Shown: positions 1 through 11,369, counted from the stretch's first letter. The stretch: DNA of 64,000 bases from Vanrija pseudolonga (GCF_020906515.1 NC_085851.1:2666001-2730000), one strand, 5' to 3'. Numbers and translations: made by a program. The notes: generated by a model from the sequence alone, not told the origin.

Positions 1-409
1 GGAGCACGACGACGCGACGCTTGCGCCAGCTGCCGCTGTGGTGCCCGATGGCGAAGTCAAGGCCGAGAAGATGCCGCCAGCTGCACCGGCGCAAGAGTAC
101 GCTGCTGATGGGCGGCCCGCGCGCGTGCTTATGCCTGTTGGAGCGTTTGATGCGTTCACGCTGTGGACGCCGGACGCGCCGTTGGCGGGGTATGCGCGGG
201 GCGCGGCGGCGGCGGCGGGCGAGGGCAAGGAGGGAGTGGAGGGCCAGGGGGAGGGGGAGGGAGAGGGGGAGGGAACGAAGGGAGAGGCCGGCTGGTGGTC
301 GGCCACTGGGGGCGGAGGCGAAGGCGGGGACGAGTTTGTGCGCGCGCTTGGCGAGTGGCTTGGGCTGTGTGAGATTGTGAGTCGCGAGCGGGCGCCGCGA
401 GCGCCGTAG
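1..409 (+). CDS. Ribonuclease H2 subunit C, C-terminal part (partial)
   Basis: The open frame enters from the left edge (frame 2) and stops with TAG at 407-409. It reads as the C-terminal half of the small non-catalytic subunit of RNase H2, the nuclear heterotrimer that removes ribonucleotides from DNA and cleaves RNA:DNA hybrids. The evidence is the spaced pair of conserved stretches: a V-L-M-P-V-G-A-F-D-A-F-T-L-W segment around 129-171, and a final D-E-F-V-R-A-L-G-E-W helix near the end, the usual layout of fungal Rnh203/RNASEH2C proteins. Between them lies a low-complexity Gly/Glu stretch (about 205-330). No intron is seen in this part. The start and N-terminal half lie outside the window. 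The family assignment rests on motif recall, not alignment. Confidence 0.62.
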   Translation, partial: EHDDATLAPAAAVVPDGEVKAEKMPPAAPAQEYAADGRPARVLMPVGAFDAFTLWTPDAPLAGYARGAAAAAGEGKEGVEGQGEGEGEGEGTKGEAGWWSATGGGGEGGDEFVRALGEWLGLCEIVSRERAPRAP

Positions 410-670
410 GCACGAGTGGGGCAAGCGTGCGGGGAGACTGTAGACAACGCTGACATGCCAGATTCACGCTCCGGTGTACCTCGACGACGGGGACGACGAG
501 AGCGACGACGACGAGTAGGACGGGACCGCGCCACACCGAGTGCACCTTGGCCTTGCGACGAGGACGACTGCCTGCACCGTGGCCACACGACTGCCCACAC
601 TGTACAACACATGCATGCCTTGACCCAATACCCAATACATCGTGGACCTTTTGCTCCTCGTAACCCTCTT

Positions 671-2397
671 TTAGTACAGCTTCTTGAGCCACGTAACGTG
701 CACGAGATGCCCGCGCACGCTGCGCAGATAGGCGGCATAGCAGCCCGCGCCAGCGACGACGGCGAACCAGCTGACGAGCGCAGTCCACTTGAACTGCGCC
801 GGCGTCGCGGCAGCGAGCGTGACGGCGTACTTTGCGAGATTGAACAGGTTCTGCAGGGCGATCTGGAGCGCCGTCATCCTGTTACGGCGCGGGTGGTCGT
901 CGAGCGCCAGCTGGAGCACTTTGAGCTGGCACAGGTCGAAGCTCCACAGCCCGATGCGGGACAGCGCGATGCCGCCGAAGAGCAGGCCCGTGTTCCACGA
1001 GGGGCCGTGCTCGCCGTACGCTCCGGCGCCGTAGAAGAAGGACACGACGACGGGGGACAGGCAGACCACTTCGGACCAGATGGACCATGCGCCGGCACGT
1101 TCGAGGCCCACTGCGCGTTCGAGGAGCGGCATGAGTGCCGTTCCGAGGAGGCCAGTGACGAGACAGACGGCCTGGTGGGTGTCAGCAAGAGTAGTCGGCC
1201 AACTGTAACCATGATACGACGCCGCGACTCACCCTCATCCCAGCAATAAACGTATCATCGTACCCCCTCGCGGCCTTGACATACGCGATAAACGTCCCGT
1301 CGTACGACAGCGTCGTGAGGTAGATAGTGGCGATGGCGACCGACGAGCCGAACACGGGCAGGCGGACAAACTCTGCCCAGTCGGCCTTCTCCTGCGCGAA
1401 CCACTGGGACCAGGTGCGTCGGGTCGTCGGCGCCGCGATAACGAGGACCTCGGGCGCGCCGTCCTCTGTGCTCTCGGCCACGACGTGTCCGACGGCAGCC
1501 TCGACCGCGCCGTGGTCCTGGCGTGACAGCGCAGGGAAGCAGCGGTACACGACCCCGATCCACACGCTCTCCGTGGCGGCTGTGACGACTGTAAAGGCCA
1601 GCAGGATGGCCACGGCGACTTCGTACCCCCACATGACGGTCAGAAACGACACGAGCAGCGGCGAGACGAGCTTGGACACGAGGTCGATGCGGCGCATGTA
1701 CGTGTTGAGCTGGGTGAGCAGCGCCGTGTCCCCGCGCGCGATGCACGTCACCCAGTCGCGTTCGATCGCGACAGTCAGCCCGGTGTTCGCGAGCCCGAGC
1801 AAGCTCGAGCACATGATCGTGAGCAGCAGGCACGCCCACACTGCGACGTTCTGCGCGGTGCTCGCGCGGAAGTGGAACGCCGCGCTCGCGACGGGCTGCA
1901 GCGGCCCGAAGAGGAGGAGGAAGAGGGCGTAGTTTGCCCCGTGGAAGAACTGGCGTGAGCCGTGTGTGGGCGGAGCAGACACGCACCTTCTCCGCGCCGA
2001 TGGCACGCCGCAGGAAACGCAGCCGCGGCGTACGGTCCACCAGGCCGCCGATGTACCCCGACAACAGCAGCCCCGAGAGGGTGGTGAACAGCCCCACGAG
2101 GGCAGAGGGCACGAGCGTGTCGGCGAAGATGTCGATGACTGGGGCGGGCGGGCGTTAGCACATGGGCCGTCTCGGCGCGTCGCGGCGCGGCTCACGGAAG
2201 AGGAACGCGCCAAAGTCGTACAGGCCTGCATTGATGGTGCTCGAGACGTGCTGAAGGAGGAGGCATGGCACGGCGTACGTTCCGGCGGAGGCGGGGGCGG
2301 CGCCCGTGTCGGACGCTGGTGCTGAGCGCTGGGACGATCCCGACGTGAGGAGCGGCGCGCGCTCGTCGTCGTCGATGACGGCTGCTGCTGATCCCAT
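671..2397 (-). CDS. Ferroportin-like iron exporter (SLC40 family)
   Basis: Four exons (2397-2196, 2138-1987, 1949-1233, 1171-671; lengths sum to 524 codons, 523 aa). The product is a polytopic membrane protein of the ferroportin/SLC40A1 family, which exports Fe2+ across plasma or vacuolar membranes. Visible family features are a first helix ending in D-F-G-A-F-L-F, the hydrophobic pair of helices around V-P-S-A-L-V-G-L-F, a strongly ferroportin-like block E-R-D-W-V followed about 20 residues later by M-R-R-I-D-L-V-S-K-L-V-S-P-L, and later helices ending in W-L-K-K-L-Y. The N-terminus is short, Ser-rich and cytoplasmic, with an acidic E-R-A-P-L-L motif that could be a dileucine-type sorting signal. 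A single AGATAA (GATA-factor) site lies about 80 nt upstream of the ATG (2478-2483); iron-repressing GATA factors are known in basidiomycetes, but one site is weak evidence. It lies about 11 kb from the FTR1 iron permease. Confidence 0.8.
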
Positions 2398-2787
2398 CTT
2401 GAGGTGAGTGAGGAGGAAGCGTTGTGAGGGACGGGCGAGACGAAGAAAAGCTAGCTGGCTTGTTGCCGAGGCGCGACTTATCTAGCCCGACTTTTGTTTT
2501 TGGGGTTCTGGGCGGTGGCTAAATACGGCACGCGAGTGTGGCCACGAGCTGCCCATGCTCGTCGATGCCATGCAGTGCAGTGCACGCCGAACACATCGTC
2601 GCATCATGCTTGCTATGCGTACGCTCTACCTCTCTACAGTACTGTCCTCCGCCACGCCGACTGCCACACACCGCGCCGCTCTTCGACTCGGCACCATCGT
2701 CCCACCACCCCGGCTTCGGCGACTGCCAGCTGCCGGCCGACTCTATTTCCGGTACCCGTGCCGAAGGCCACATGTGCCGCACCCCGA
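2398..2787. promoter_or_regulatory. Intergenic: ferroportin 5' region and Nudix gene 3' region
   Basis: 390 bp between two minus-strand genes. It holds the upstream region of the ferroportin gene, with one TTATCT (AGATAA on the gene strand) at 2478-2483, and presumably the 3' UTR of the Nudix gene at the right end. No further open frame with coding character was seen. Confidence 0.4.
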
Positions 2788-3456
2788 TTAACCATACACG
2801 TCGAGGAAGGCGCTGAGCGCAGTCTCCAGTGCGTCGCCCTTATGCGCCTTTTTCTTCTTCCCGCCGCGCGCATAGTCTGCCGGCTGGGCGGGCTCCGCAT
2901 CGGCGTCGGCAGCCGCAGCGGCGGCGGCCGCACCGCCGCCCCACGAGTCAATGTTGCGCTGCGCCTCGTCAAATGTGAACCACTTGCGCTCGCGCTCGTG
3001 TCCCTCCAGCCTGGCGTCAGTTGGCTGAAATGCGTGGCACGCACCACTCGGGGGACAGGTCGCTCTCGGCGCCGAGGGTCAGCGCGTGCACGTGCCACAC
3101 TTCGGCGCGGTTACGATTCGGCGCGAGGGGCAGTGGGATCGCAGTGAGCTCGTCTGAGATGGCACTGTCTCGAAGCTTTGGGATACCAGCTGCGTGTGTG
3201 TCAGCCTGCAGTATACTCAGCGACTCAGCCGGCGGCCTCACCTTCCTCGAGCGCCTCGCGCGCAGCTGCCGCGCCGGACGTCTCGCCCTTCTCGACGCCG
3301 CCCTTGGGAACTACGCGTCAGACAGTGTTTGCAACCTTATCCCGACGCACAGATCCACAGCGAAGTGTGTTTCCTGCTCGTGACCATGAGGACTCGGCGC
3401 GTCGCGGGGCAGAACGGGATGCCGAGGGCTACATGGCGGGGAGGTTTGTCCGGCAT
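2788..3456 (-). CDS. Nudix diphosphoinositol-polyphosphate phosphohydrolase (Aps1/DDP1-like)
   Basis: Four exons (3456-3351, 3310-3242, 3189-3045, 3010-2788) give 180 aa, matching the 170-210 aa of DIPP enzymes. These hydrolyse diphosphoinositol polyphosphates (PP-InsPs) and often diadenosine polyphosphates and short polyphosphate chains. A V-T-S-R-K-H strand leads into P-K-G-G-V-E-K-G-E-T, and a complete Nudix box (G-x5-E-x7-R-E-x-L-E-E-A-G) is formed across the second intron: R-E-A-L-E-E ends exon 2 and A-G-I starts exon 3. The later W-F-T-F-D-E-A helix is also typical. The C-terminus carries an Ala-rich insert and a basic G-K-K-K-K-A stretch (nuclear or polyanion binding is inference). The ATG at 3456 directly precedes M-P-D-K-P-P-R and fits the family start; introns are 40, 52 and 34 nt. 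Confidence 0.85.
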
Positions 3457-4310
3457 GATGATGATGTCGTGGGTCGTGGATTGGCGTTGGGTCTGTGCGT
3501 CGCGTCGAGCTGCTGTGCGTGCGGCAATGGCGGTAACGGGGCAAAGCGCTGGCAAAGATGTGCGTGACGCGTGTCCAGTTGTACCCGGATTTGCCGGCGG
3601 TTTGTAAAGTCGAGGAGGAGAGAGAGCCAAGACTGTGGACGGAAGGAAGGGAGGGTTACAGGGACAATCGAGTGATACAGGGGAGGGGTGGCTCAAAAGT
3701 GCGCATACAATGCGTGTATCGCGACTGGCAAGCAATCGACCGACCGACGTCACTGGATGCACGACAAAGACAGGACGACTCCGGCAATCAAGGGGTACAG
3801 TTCTATAGTTCTACTAAATGGCTGCACGTTATTGGTTCCACCCGCATAAGCGATCGTCGTCCTAGGCAGGGTTTTGGCCTGGATGGGTGGCAACTGTAAT
3901 ACCCGGGACAAGGCTGCTGCTAGCCAAGGCACACCAACAAAAAAAAGGAGAGACAGTTGCTACTTGCATCACACCCACAATCCACTAGCGCGCTTTCCCA
4001 AGCAGCCACCACAAGCTGTGACGACGACACAGGATTGCCCGGGTGCAACGACGACGAGGGGGCAAGACACGACTCTTCCCCTTTGCTCCATCTCACTCTT
4101 AACCATCACACACATACACCTTCCCCCTGGCAGCAGAACAAACGACGACGGTAAAAACAGTGTCCGACGCCGACACGTGTTGCTCCCACTGCCGCCGCCG
4201 CGCCGCGTGCCACCTTCACCTTCCTCCTCCCGCCCAGCCCGCACGACCACCACTACGCTTCTCGTACGTTTGGTCGCTGCGCGCTTGACAACTCTACTCC
4301 ACCATCGACC
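3457..4310. promoter_or_regulatory. Divergent promoter region, Nudix gene / HSL-like gene
   Basis: 854 bp between divergent starts. The right half is rich in pyrimidines and CACA/CAAC runs, typical of the leader of the downstream hydrolase gene. No convincing coding frame, tRNA or repeat was seen. Confidence 0.4.
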
Positions 4311-7300
4311 ATGCTCGACTCGATCCTGGGACGCCCGTCCCAGACGGTGCGCCGCACCCAGGTCTTCCTCGTCGTCTTTTTCTGGGTCTGGAGACTGTAC
4401 AAGGGCGACGGCTCAGCCATGGGTCGCGCAACCCAGACGGGAAGACATCGCGCAGTCACCAGCGCGCGCGTGGCGTCACACCAGCGCTCGCTGCGCACGG
4501 TCGCGCAGAACAAGACGTGGTGGCGGAGGATATGGACCACGCTCGTCGGACGCACGCGCGGCATGCCTTGGATGACAAACGTCAACGAGCGATTGAGTAG
4601 GTGGTGCTATTTGTTGCGGCGGACCGGACACTGAGACGCGCCCAGAATACTTCACCCCCTATCAGATCATCCTCGCGACCTTTACCTTCATCTACGCGCT
4701 GCGACACTTTGATGACATTTTGGGCCTCGGCGGTGAGTAACTGCGCTGGCGCTACGAGCGCGTCGTGCATCTGAAACAGAAAACTGATGCTTTTGCACAG
4801 CGCCTGATCCTTTGGCAAACATGGTGTGTATACGCCATCACTGGACCGCCCCAAGCCACTAACCACAACGCCCAGTACTCGAGATCGTACTATCGCGCTA
4901 CCTACATCAATACGGCCTTTGACGCCGGCTTCTCCACCGCAATGACTATCCGACCAAAGTGGCTAAAGGACCTTTCGAGCGTCGTGTTCACCTTCTACTA
5001 CCTCATTTTTGCTTCACAAGGCGATGAAGTTGTGCGTAGCCTACGCGACGGTCGTCATGCTGACAGCTACACAGCTCCGCCGCTTCCGAGCCGTATGCAG
5101 TGTCGAGATGCTCAGGACGACATGGGAAAAGACCAACAACCCATATGTGCGTGGAAGCATGCTTTGGGCACGCACGCACACTTCGGGCACGCCTCGCCGT
5201 TACTGACGCTTCTGTCACAGCTCCGAGCAATCACATACTTTGGCCGCGTCAAGCTTCCGGTTGTGCGCCATATCACGGTGCCACGCGTCAAGGAGTCATC
5301 ACGCTCGCACCTTCCGCCGATCAAGGCGATGCTGTTCTTTGCAGGCACCGAAAAGGAACTCGAGAAGGCAACCGAACTCATCATCGACTTCCCTGGAGGC
5401 GGCTTTATTGCAATGGGCCCCGAGTGCCACGAGGAGCGTCTTCGCACTTGGGCCAAGAGGACCGGCAAGCCCGTGCTCAGTATCGACTATGGCAAGGCTC
5501 CAGAGTACCCGTACCCGTGGGCCATTGAGGAAGGCTTTGACGCGTACCGAGTCATCATGGAGACCAAGGGTGCAATCCTTGGCATCAAGAGTGGCAGACT
5601 TAGCACAGTTTTGACTGGAGACTCCGCGTGAGTGGCGTTGTGGGGCTTGTGTGCCCATGCTTGGCGCTGACCCTGGGCAGTGGCGGAAACATCTGCACGA
5701 CCATCATGAACCGCATCATCGAGCACCACTCGGGCAAGATTCCCAAGCCCGCAGCCATCATTCTCGCCTACCCTGCCCTCGACTTCAACTACACGTCATG
5801 GATGACACCCGCCAACCTTCGCGTCCTCCGTACCGAGCAGTCCGAGACCCATATTCCTGGCTTGCTGGACGGCAAGGACCATCTGAGCCACAAGTCGCCC
5901 CTCGTTGTTGTCAAGGACGTGGAGAAGAAGTCCAAGCGCCCCCCTGCCCGCTCGCGCAAGAGCTGGGCAGAGTCGATTGGCGGCAAGTTTGGCATGACCA
6001 TGACCAGCATGGACCGCTCCGCTCGCTCCGTCTCGCCTCATCGCTCCAAGAGCGTTCCTGGCAGCCCTGTCAACTCGTTTGGCCGTGGATCGAGCCGCAA
6101 GTCTGGCTTTTTCGCACTCAAGGACGAACACGCAGCAGACTCTTCTTCGGCCGGCGAGGAAGTCTCGGACGCCTCGGAGACAGATGACGAAGTCCCGAAC
6201 GGTGCCCCCGACCACCGCAGAGAGGCGGACAAGTCGCTCCGTGAGCGTATCAAGACGCCTGGTGTGCTGTCCGAGGACAAGTTTGCCCGGCAGGGTGGTA
6301 TCTTGGCAGCATCCCCTCTCGAGGACGTTCCCGCCGAGGAGGTCATTGACGCCGCCAAGGCGCACTCGAAAAAGTCGCCTATCGGCACCCGCCTGACCAT
6401 GACGAGTCGTGTGGGTTACTTCCAGGACCGTACCATCTCGCCCAGTATGATGCGCGCCATGGCCATCATGTACGTCGGCCCTCGTCGTTCGCCCGACTTT
6501 ACAACCGACTACTACATCTCCCCTATTCTCACGCCCCCTCACCTCCTCGAGCACTTCCCTCCCGTGTACATTATCTGCGGCGAGCGTGACCCCTTTGTGG
6601 ACGACACGGTCATTTTCGCCGGCAAGCTCCGTGAGGCCAAGCGTGCGCGTCGTGCCCGTGCCAGCAACCAGCCCACAAAGGGCGACGAGATGCCCGACCA
6701 CATTCTGCGCGAGACGGACGACGACTGGGTCCAGATGCGCATCATTGAGGGCTGGGGACACGGCTTCATGCAGATGACGGCGCTCATGCGTGAGGTCGAG
6801 TCGGTCCTTGTTGAGATGGCCGACTGGATCGACGAGTCGTTTGAGCGCGGCGTTCTCCTCCAGCAGGACATTGAGGAGATCGCTGCGGCCCATGCCGCTG
6901 CCCGTGCAGCCTTTGCACCTGACGCGCCCGTGCTTCTCTCGCCGACCGACACGAAGCCTTCGCCTCTCCGCTCGCGCCACGTCAAGCCTGTTCGTGACTA
7001 CAAGAAGAACCCGCCCAACAAGACCCTGGGTGATGCTGACCTTGGATCTGGCCTTGGCAACATTGACACGGACGACGAGGGCATCATTGCATTCACACCA
7101 AAGAGCAAGAAGCGCACGCCACCACCATCACAGTTTGCACCTGTGCCTCGCCGCTCATCCAAGGAGTCGTTGAACCGCTCCAACTCGATCCCACGATTCG
7201 ACGCCGACGACTCTCACTCGTCGGGCGACACGATGTCAATCGACACGCCAACCAACTCGGTCATGTACTCGCCTGTCGAGTCTAAGGGCACTGGAGCGTT

Positions 7301-7610
7301 TGCCTTCTTCTCCCGGCCATCAGCCGCTGCCCCCAAGCCATTGAAGGCGGGACCATCAAAGTCGGCTGCGACAGCGCTGTACTCTGGCAGCGGACCCGCG
7401 TTCCGTCGCGGCTCGATGCAGAACCCGAGCCTGGCGGCTGCCGTCGCCAGTGCCGCACGTGCCGCGAGCCCAGCACTTGCAGCCGCCGGTCTCGTCCCCG
7501 AGCGTGTCGTCAGCCTCGACAATGACGAGCTCATGCGCCGTCGTCGCGCAGAGGCTGTGCTCGGCCTGGGCCAGGTCGACTCTGGCGAAAACTCGGCCGA
7601 CGAGAAGTGA
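4311..7610 (+). CDS. Hormone-sensitive-lipase-like alpha/beta hydrolase
   Basis: Seven exons (4311-4596, 4646-4732, 4801-4823, 4876-5031, 5075-5146, 5221-5627, 5681-7610) encode about 986 aa. It belongs to the alpha/beta-hydrolase-3 (HSL/GDXG) family, serine esterases acting on acyl or steryl esters. The nucleophile motif G-D-S-A-G-G is assembled across the last intron. A general-acid Asp (E-R-D-P-F-V-D-D) and the His (G-W-G-H-G-F) follow near 6580-6770. The oxyanion segment reads D-F-P-G-G-G-F, so the His of the usual HGGG is replaced. Two hydrophobic N-terminal segments (F-L-V-V-F-F-W-V-W; Y-Q-I-I-L-A-T-F-T-F-I-Y-A) suggest membrane or lipid-droplet attachment. A long Ser/Arg-rich insertion (about 5930-6400) separates Ser from Asp, and a Ser-rich tail of over 200 residues follows the His; both look like regulatory, phosphorylatable regions. 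Confidence 0.82.
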
Positions 7611-7889
7611 AGGGGGAGGAAGGACACATGCACGCATTCATACTCTGTTCGGTTACAGCACCGTTGTCATGATTTACCCTACCTATGCATACCGATTGTA
7701 CTTTGGCGGGCGAGCAGTGCGAGATGACTTTGGAGTGCAACGAGTCGTGGCAGGCAGGTCTGGGCGCGTCAGTGGTATCTCGGTCGCTTCTCGCTGCCAC
7801 CCCGACCTCCTCCAACAAGTGTACATGGCAGCGGCATGGGCATAATCTCTAGTCTATGGATGGTGCGGTAACAAGTAGCGCAGTGGCGC
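7611..7889. other. Convergent 3' region
   Basis: 279 bp between the stops of the hydrolase (+) and the transporter (-). Probably overlapping 3' UTRs; no other feature seen. Confidence 0.35.
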
Positions 7890-9411
7890 CTACTTCTTGT
7901 TGTTGGACGCGTTCTTGTAGATCATGAGGCCAGCAAGGGCGAGGGAGTAGCCTGGGCGTGTGTCAGTTGACTGAGCAGCACCTTCGTCGCTCGGCTTACC
8001 AAACACCTGGATGGGGGTCACGGCGCTCCCGAACAGCAGCACACTGGACGAGATGAGCAGAATGTCCTTGAACACGCCCGCGAGGGTGAGCACCAGGCCG
8101 CCGGCGGTACCGATGAGGAACACGGCGGCGACGTTGAGCCCAAAGGCCGTGAGGGCGTTGGTCGTCATGATGAGGGGGCCGATGCGCGCCATCTCGCGGA
8201 ACGGCGCGAGGCCCTCAGTGAACGGCAGGAAGCACGCGTTGATGACTGCGCACACGGGCGCATAGTAGTGCAGCGAGCAGAGGGGGTCCATCTGGGCGGC
8301 GGGGGTTAGTGGTGGGTGGTGCGTGCACGGACGTCGGCGTACCTTGAGGCCCTGGAGGAGGATTTCGATCATGACGAGGCGGCTGGACTCGAACTGGGCG
8401 GGGGGTTAGTCGCTGCTCGTCGTGTGTCACCCCGCGCAACTCACCACCACCGCGCTCGTCTGGCACAAGAAGCCAAACATGTCAAAGTGGAGCTCGCCGT
8501 ACGCGGCCAGCGCGCACCCCGTGGAGATGAGCACGACGATGGCGAGCAGCTTGTGGTTGAGCGGCTGGATGCGGAAGATGGCGCTCGTGAGCACGATCGC
8601 GACGGGGGTGAAGGCCTTGAGCATCTGGATAAAGGACACCGAGAGGGTCAGGTAGGCCGAGTTGCTGAGGATGAGCGAGCCGGAGAAGAGGACGCCGATG
8701 GGCAGGATGCTCTTGATGTAGATCTCGCGCTGGGGTGTCAGTGGGTAGGGAACAGGCGTACACCCACAGTCATGGGGATGCGGTCGAGGCCGTCCATCAG
8801 GTGCGTCGTCGCGCGGAGCACGCGCGTGCCGAGGGCCTGGGGGTGTCAGTGGACGCGACGGACAAGAGGGAAAGACTCGACTCACCGCACAGCCGAGATG
8901 GAACGACGTGCTGCGGTCAGTAGAGCCACCTCGGTCAGGCACACGTACATGAAGATGGGCTGTGAGGTCAGCTGGGTCTCGCTCGACGCCCCGCCCACAC
9001 ACACACGCCCACACGCCCACTCACATAAGGAAAGTTGAGGTTCGAGTACAGGTACTTGTTGTAGATGATGACGGCGGACGAGAGCGCGATCCAGATGGGG
9101 ACTGGGTGGGTCAGTCAGTTGCCCAGAGCAGCACCCACTGATGGTCGCGGCGCGCATGGTGGGCTTCTTGGCCTTGGGCAGCTCGGCGTCGGTGTGGCCC
9201 TTCTCCGAGAGTGACTAGGTGAGCGTCAGCGAGTGAGCGACGTCCAGCGCGCGAGGCAACCCCGCGCCGCGCAACTCACCCCGGCAACGTCGCCGTCATC
9301 CCGGTACCCATTACTCGCAATGCTCGACGGCAAGTGTTCCCTGCTGCCCGCCTTGGAGCGCTTGGGGCTCGCGGGACGGTGGTGCGTCGGGAGGATGTTG
9401 TCAGCTGGCAT
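7890..9411 (-). CDS. TPT/EamA-type sugar-phosphate or nucleotide-sugar transporter
   Basis: Ten exons: 9411-9280, 9214-9139, 9101-9025, 8959-8949 (11 nt), 8910-8886 (25 nt), 8836-8768, 8729-8445, 8393-8343, 8291-8000, 7951-7890; total 360 codons, 359 aa. The product is a roughly ten-helix member of the triose-phosphate-translocator/DMT superfamily, expected in Golgi, ER or organelle membranes; the substrate cannot be read from sequence. Family signatures in order: Y-N-K-Y-L at the first helix, P-I-F-I-T-S-F-H-L (created only if the 11-nt exon is used), L-F-S-G-S-L-I-L-S-N, the block S-F-I-Q-M-L-K-A-F-T-P-V-A, and F-E-S-S-R-L-V-M-I-E-I-L-L-Q. The C-terminus ends in K-N-A-S-N-N-K-K, a possible dilysine ER-retrieval signal (-KK at the end, inference). 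The N-terminus is polar and Ser/Lys-rich. Confidence 0.85.
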
Positions 9412-10154
9412 TGTGGTGGGGGGTGTGGTGGTGGTGGTGGTGGTGGTGTGTTGTTGGTGCGTTTGGGACGTGCAGTGCCAGGGTGGTGGTGGTGATCGGC
9501 GCGCGCGTCAGCAGGAGGAGGTGCAGGTGGAGGCGTGTGGGCGGGCGTACGCGGGCGTCGAGGTCGTCGAAGCAGGCGAATGTGGTGACTGGGACAAGCT
9601 GAACAGTATCAACGTCGAGTTGCATAAAGTTGGGGGACGTGTTGCATCTACCACGGCACGGCGATTCCACCATTGCAGCATCCGCGCAGTGCCTGCCAGC
9701 GGGCCAGCAGCACACACCACCATGTTCTTGAATCAATGCCGGCGTCCTAATGTGCTCTCTACTGAAGTCTGGCCCGCGCCCTCTCCCGCGCCGCCGCGAC
9801 ACGTGCAGGGACGTGTAGTAATTAGGGTTTGCCGGCTTCCCGCCGTGCGAGGGACGGTGGGTGAGTTTGAGCCAAGCGGTCCTGGCTGGTGTCATGGTGT
9901 CTCGCTGTGCTCGCGTGGCATCTCACTCATCTCTAGCATCTCTAGCATCTCTGCATCTCTCATCCCTGAAGGCCTGAAGCTTCAGTACTAAAGAAAGTCT
10001 CAAGGCGGCCAAAACGGCCACAACGTAGAACAGTGATGTCACAAGTGAGACAAAAGGTCGAGGTGGCCGCAAACTGCCACCACCAGCATGCAGCGACACC
10101 TACAACCGGGCCTCGCGAGACATCTGCCCACTCACCACCACCCACACACCCACG
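9412..10154. promoter_or_regulatory. Divergent promoter region, TPT transporter / HNH-like gene
   Basis: 743 bp between divergent starts. It contains a GGT triplet microsatellite at about 9418-9450, just upstream of the transporter ATG, and a short tandem TCTAGCATC repeat near 9932-9955. No supported coding frame. Confidence 0.4.
9418..9450. repeat. (GGT)n / (GT)n microsatellite
   Basis: Uninterrupted GGT triplets followed by GTGT, lying in the 5' leader of the minus-strand transporter gene. Confidence 0.7.
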
Positions 10155-11369
10155 ATGGCCTCCCCGCCACCCAGCGCGCCATATGAGCAAGTGCACGCCG
10201 ACCGCGCAGTGCACAGCTGGCCAGGGGCGCACATCGTCCTCTCCAACCGCGACGGGGTGGCGATCGTGGCCGTGCCACTCGAGTTTGCGCTCGGCGCAGG
10301 CCTGTCCACTTGGCGGCTGCTCGGAGAGGCGTTGGAGCCGATCCTTGTCGACGACACCGGGGGCCGTGAAGGCGAGGGGGAGGGGGAGGGGGTGTTGCTC
10401 TGGAAAGATGCGGACGGGGGGTTGTTGAATGTCGACGAGGGGGTCGTGGCGGGCGAGTTTGTGGTGTTGTGGTTGGGTAGGTGATGCCGCTTGCCGTTTG
10501 CCTCACTACGTACCTGCCAGCCGCGGCGTCAAGCTGACACCCCCAGTCGCGACTAGCGGGCCGGTCATCCCCTCCTTCCCGATCGGACCGAGCACCGACA
10601 CGCTGGGATACGAGAAGTCCTGGGACGCGACGGTGAGCCCTCTTCCCCCCCCTAGCCCCCGCTGACGGCGACAGACCGACGCGAGCTTCGAGAGCAGGGT
10701 ACGCACCCGCGACGGCGCGTGCGTCGTGTCGGGGGTACGCAACTTTGTTGACGCGGCGCGGCTCGTGCGCAAGGACGACACGGAGGTGAGCTGGCCCCGG
10801 CGCGTGGTTGGGCTCAGCTCACGCAGGCGCAGGGCTACGAGCTCGCCGCGCGGCACGAGTGGCCTACCCACCCGAACTCGAGCAGAGCGGGAATCAGGCT
10901 ATGGGTGCCCTTGAGGCGGATGTACGAGGCGTACGACGCGGCGTTCTTCCCCAAGGTGCGTGCGTGAGCAGCAGGCCGCACTGACGCCGCGCAGGTCGAC
11001 AAGATGACGGGCGAAACGACATTCACATGGCACCTCTTCATCCTGCCGTTCATCGACGAGCACAACGAGCCCACCGTGCGTCTGCTGCGCGGGTATCACG
11101 GCGCCACGCGCACGTGGATCGACGGCGCGCCGTCGCGGGCCCTCGCGATGGCGCATTATCGGCGCGTAATGGGGAAGCGGCTCGCGCTGGTGCGGCGCGT
11201 GGCGGAGTGGCCGGAGCGCACGCCGACGCCAAGCCCAACGCTGTCCCCGGCGCCGACACCGTCGCAGTCACCGTCGCCGTCACCGTCACCATCGCCGATG
11301 AAGCGCAAGTTGTCCTCGCCTGTCCAGGATGACTCACCGCCGCACAAGGAGGCGCGCACGGGCGACTGA
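10155..11369 (+). CDS. HNH-nuclease-domain-like protein (basidiomycete family)
   Basis: Five exons (10155-10476, 10547-10632, 10675-10785, 10827-10955, 10995-11369) give about 340 aa in frame. The middle carries R-T-R-D-G-A-C-V-V-S-G followed by A-A-R-L-V-R-K-D-D, the position and spacing of the HNH_2-type core (RDG-x-CVVTG ... AAHLVP) found in expanded basidiomycete families. Here the conserved His of A-A-H-L is Arg, so catalysis is doubtful. The N-terminal 130 residues are hydrophobic and acidic strands without a known motif. After a W-H-L-F-I-L-P-F segment the protein ends in a (Ser-Pro)n tract and a basic P-M-K-R-K-L motif that could be a nuclear signal. The family call is from motif recall only; a role in DNA cleavage is not supported. 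Confidence 0.6.
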
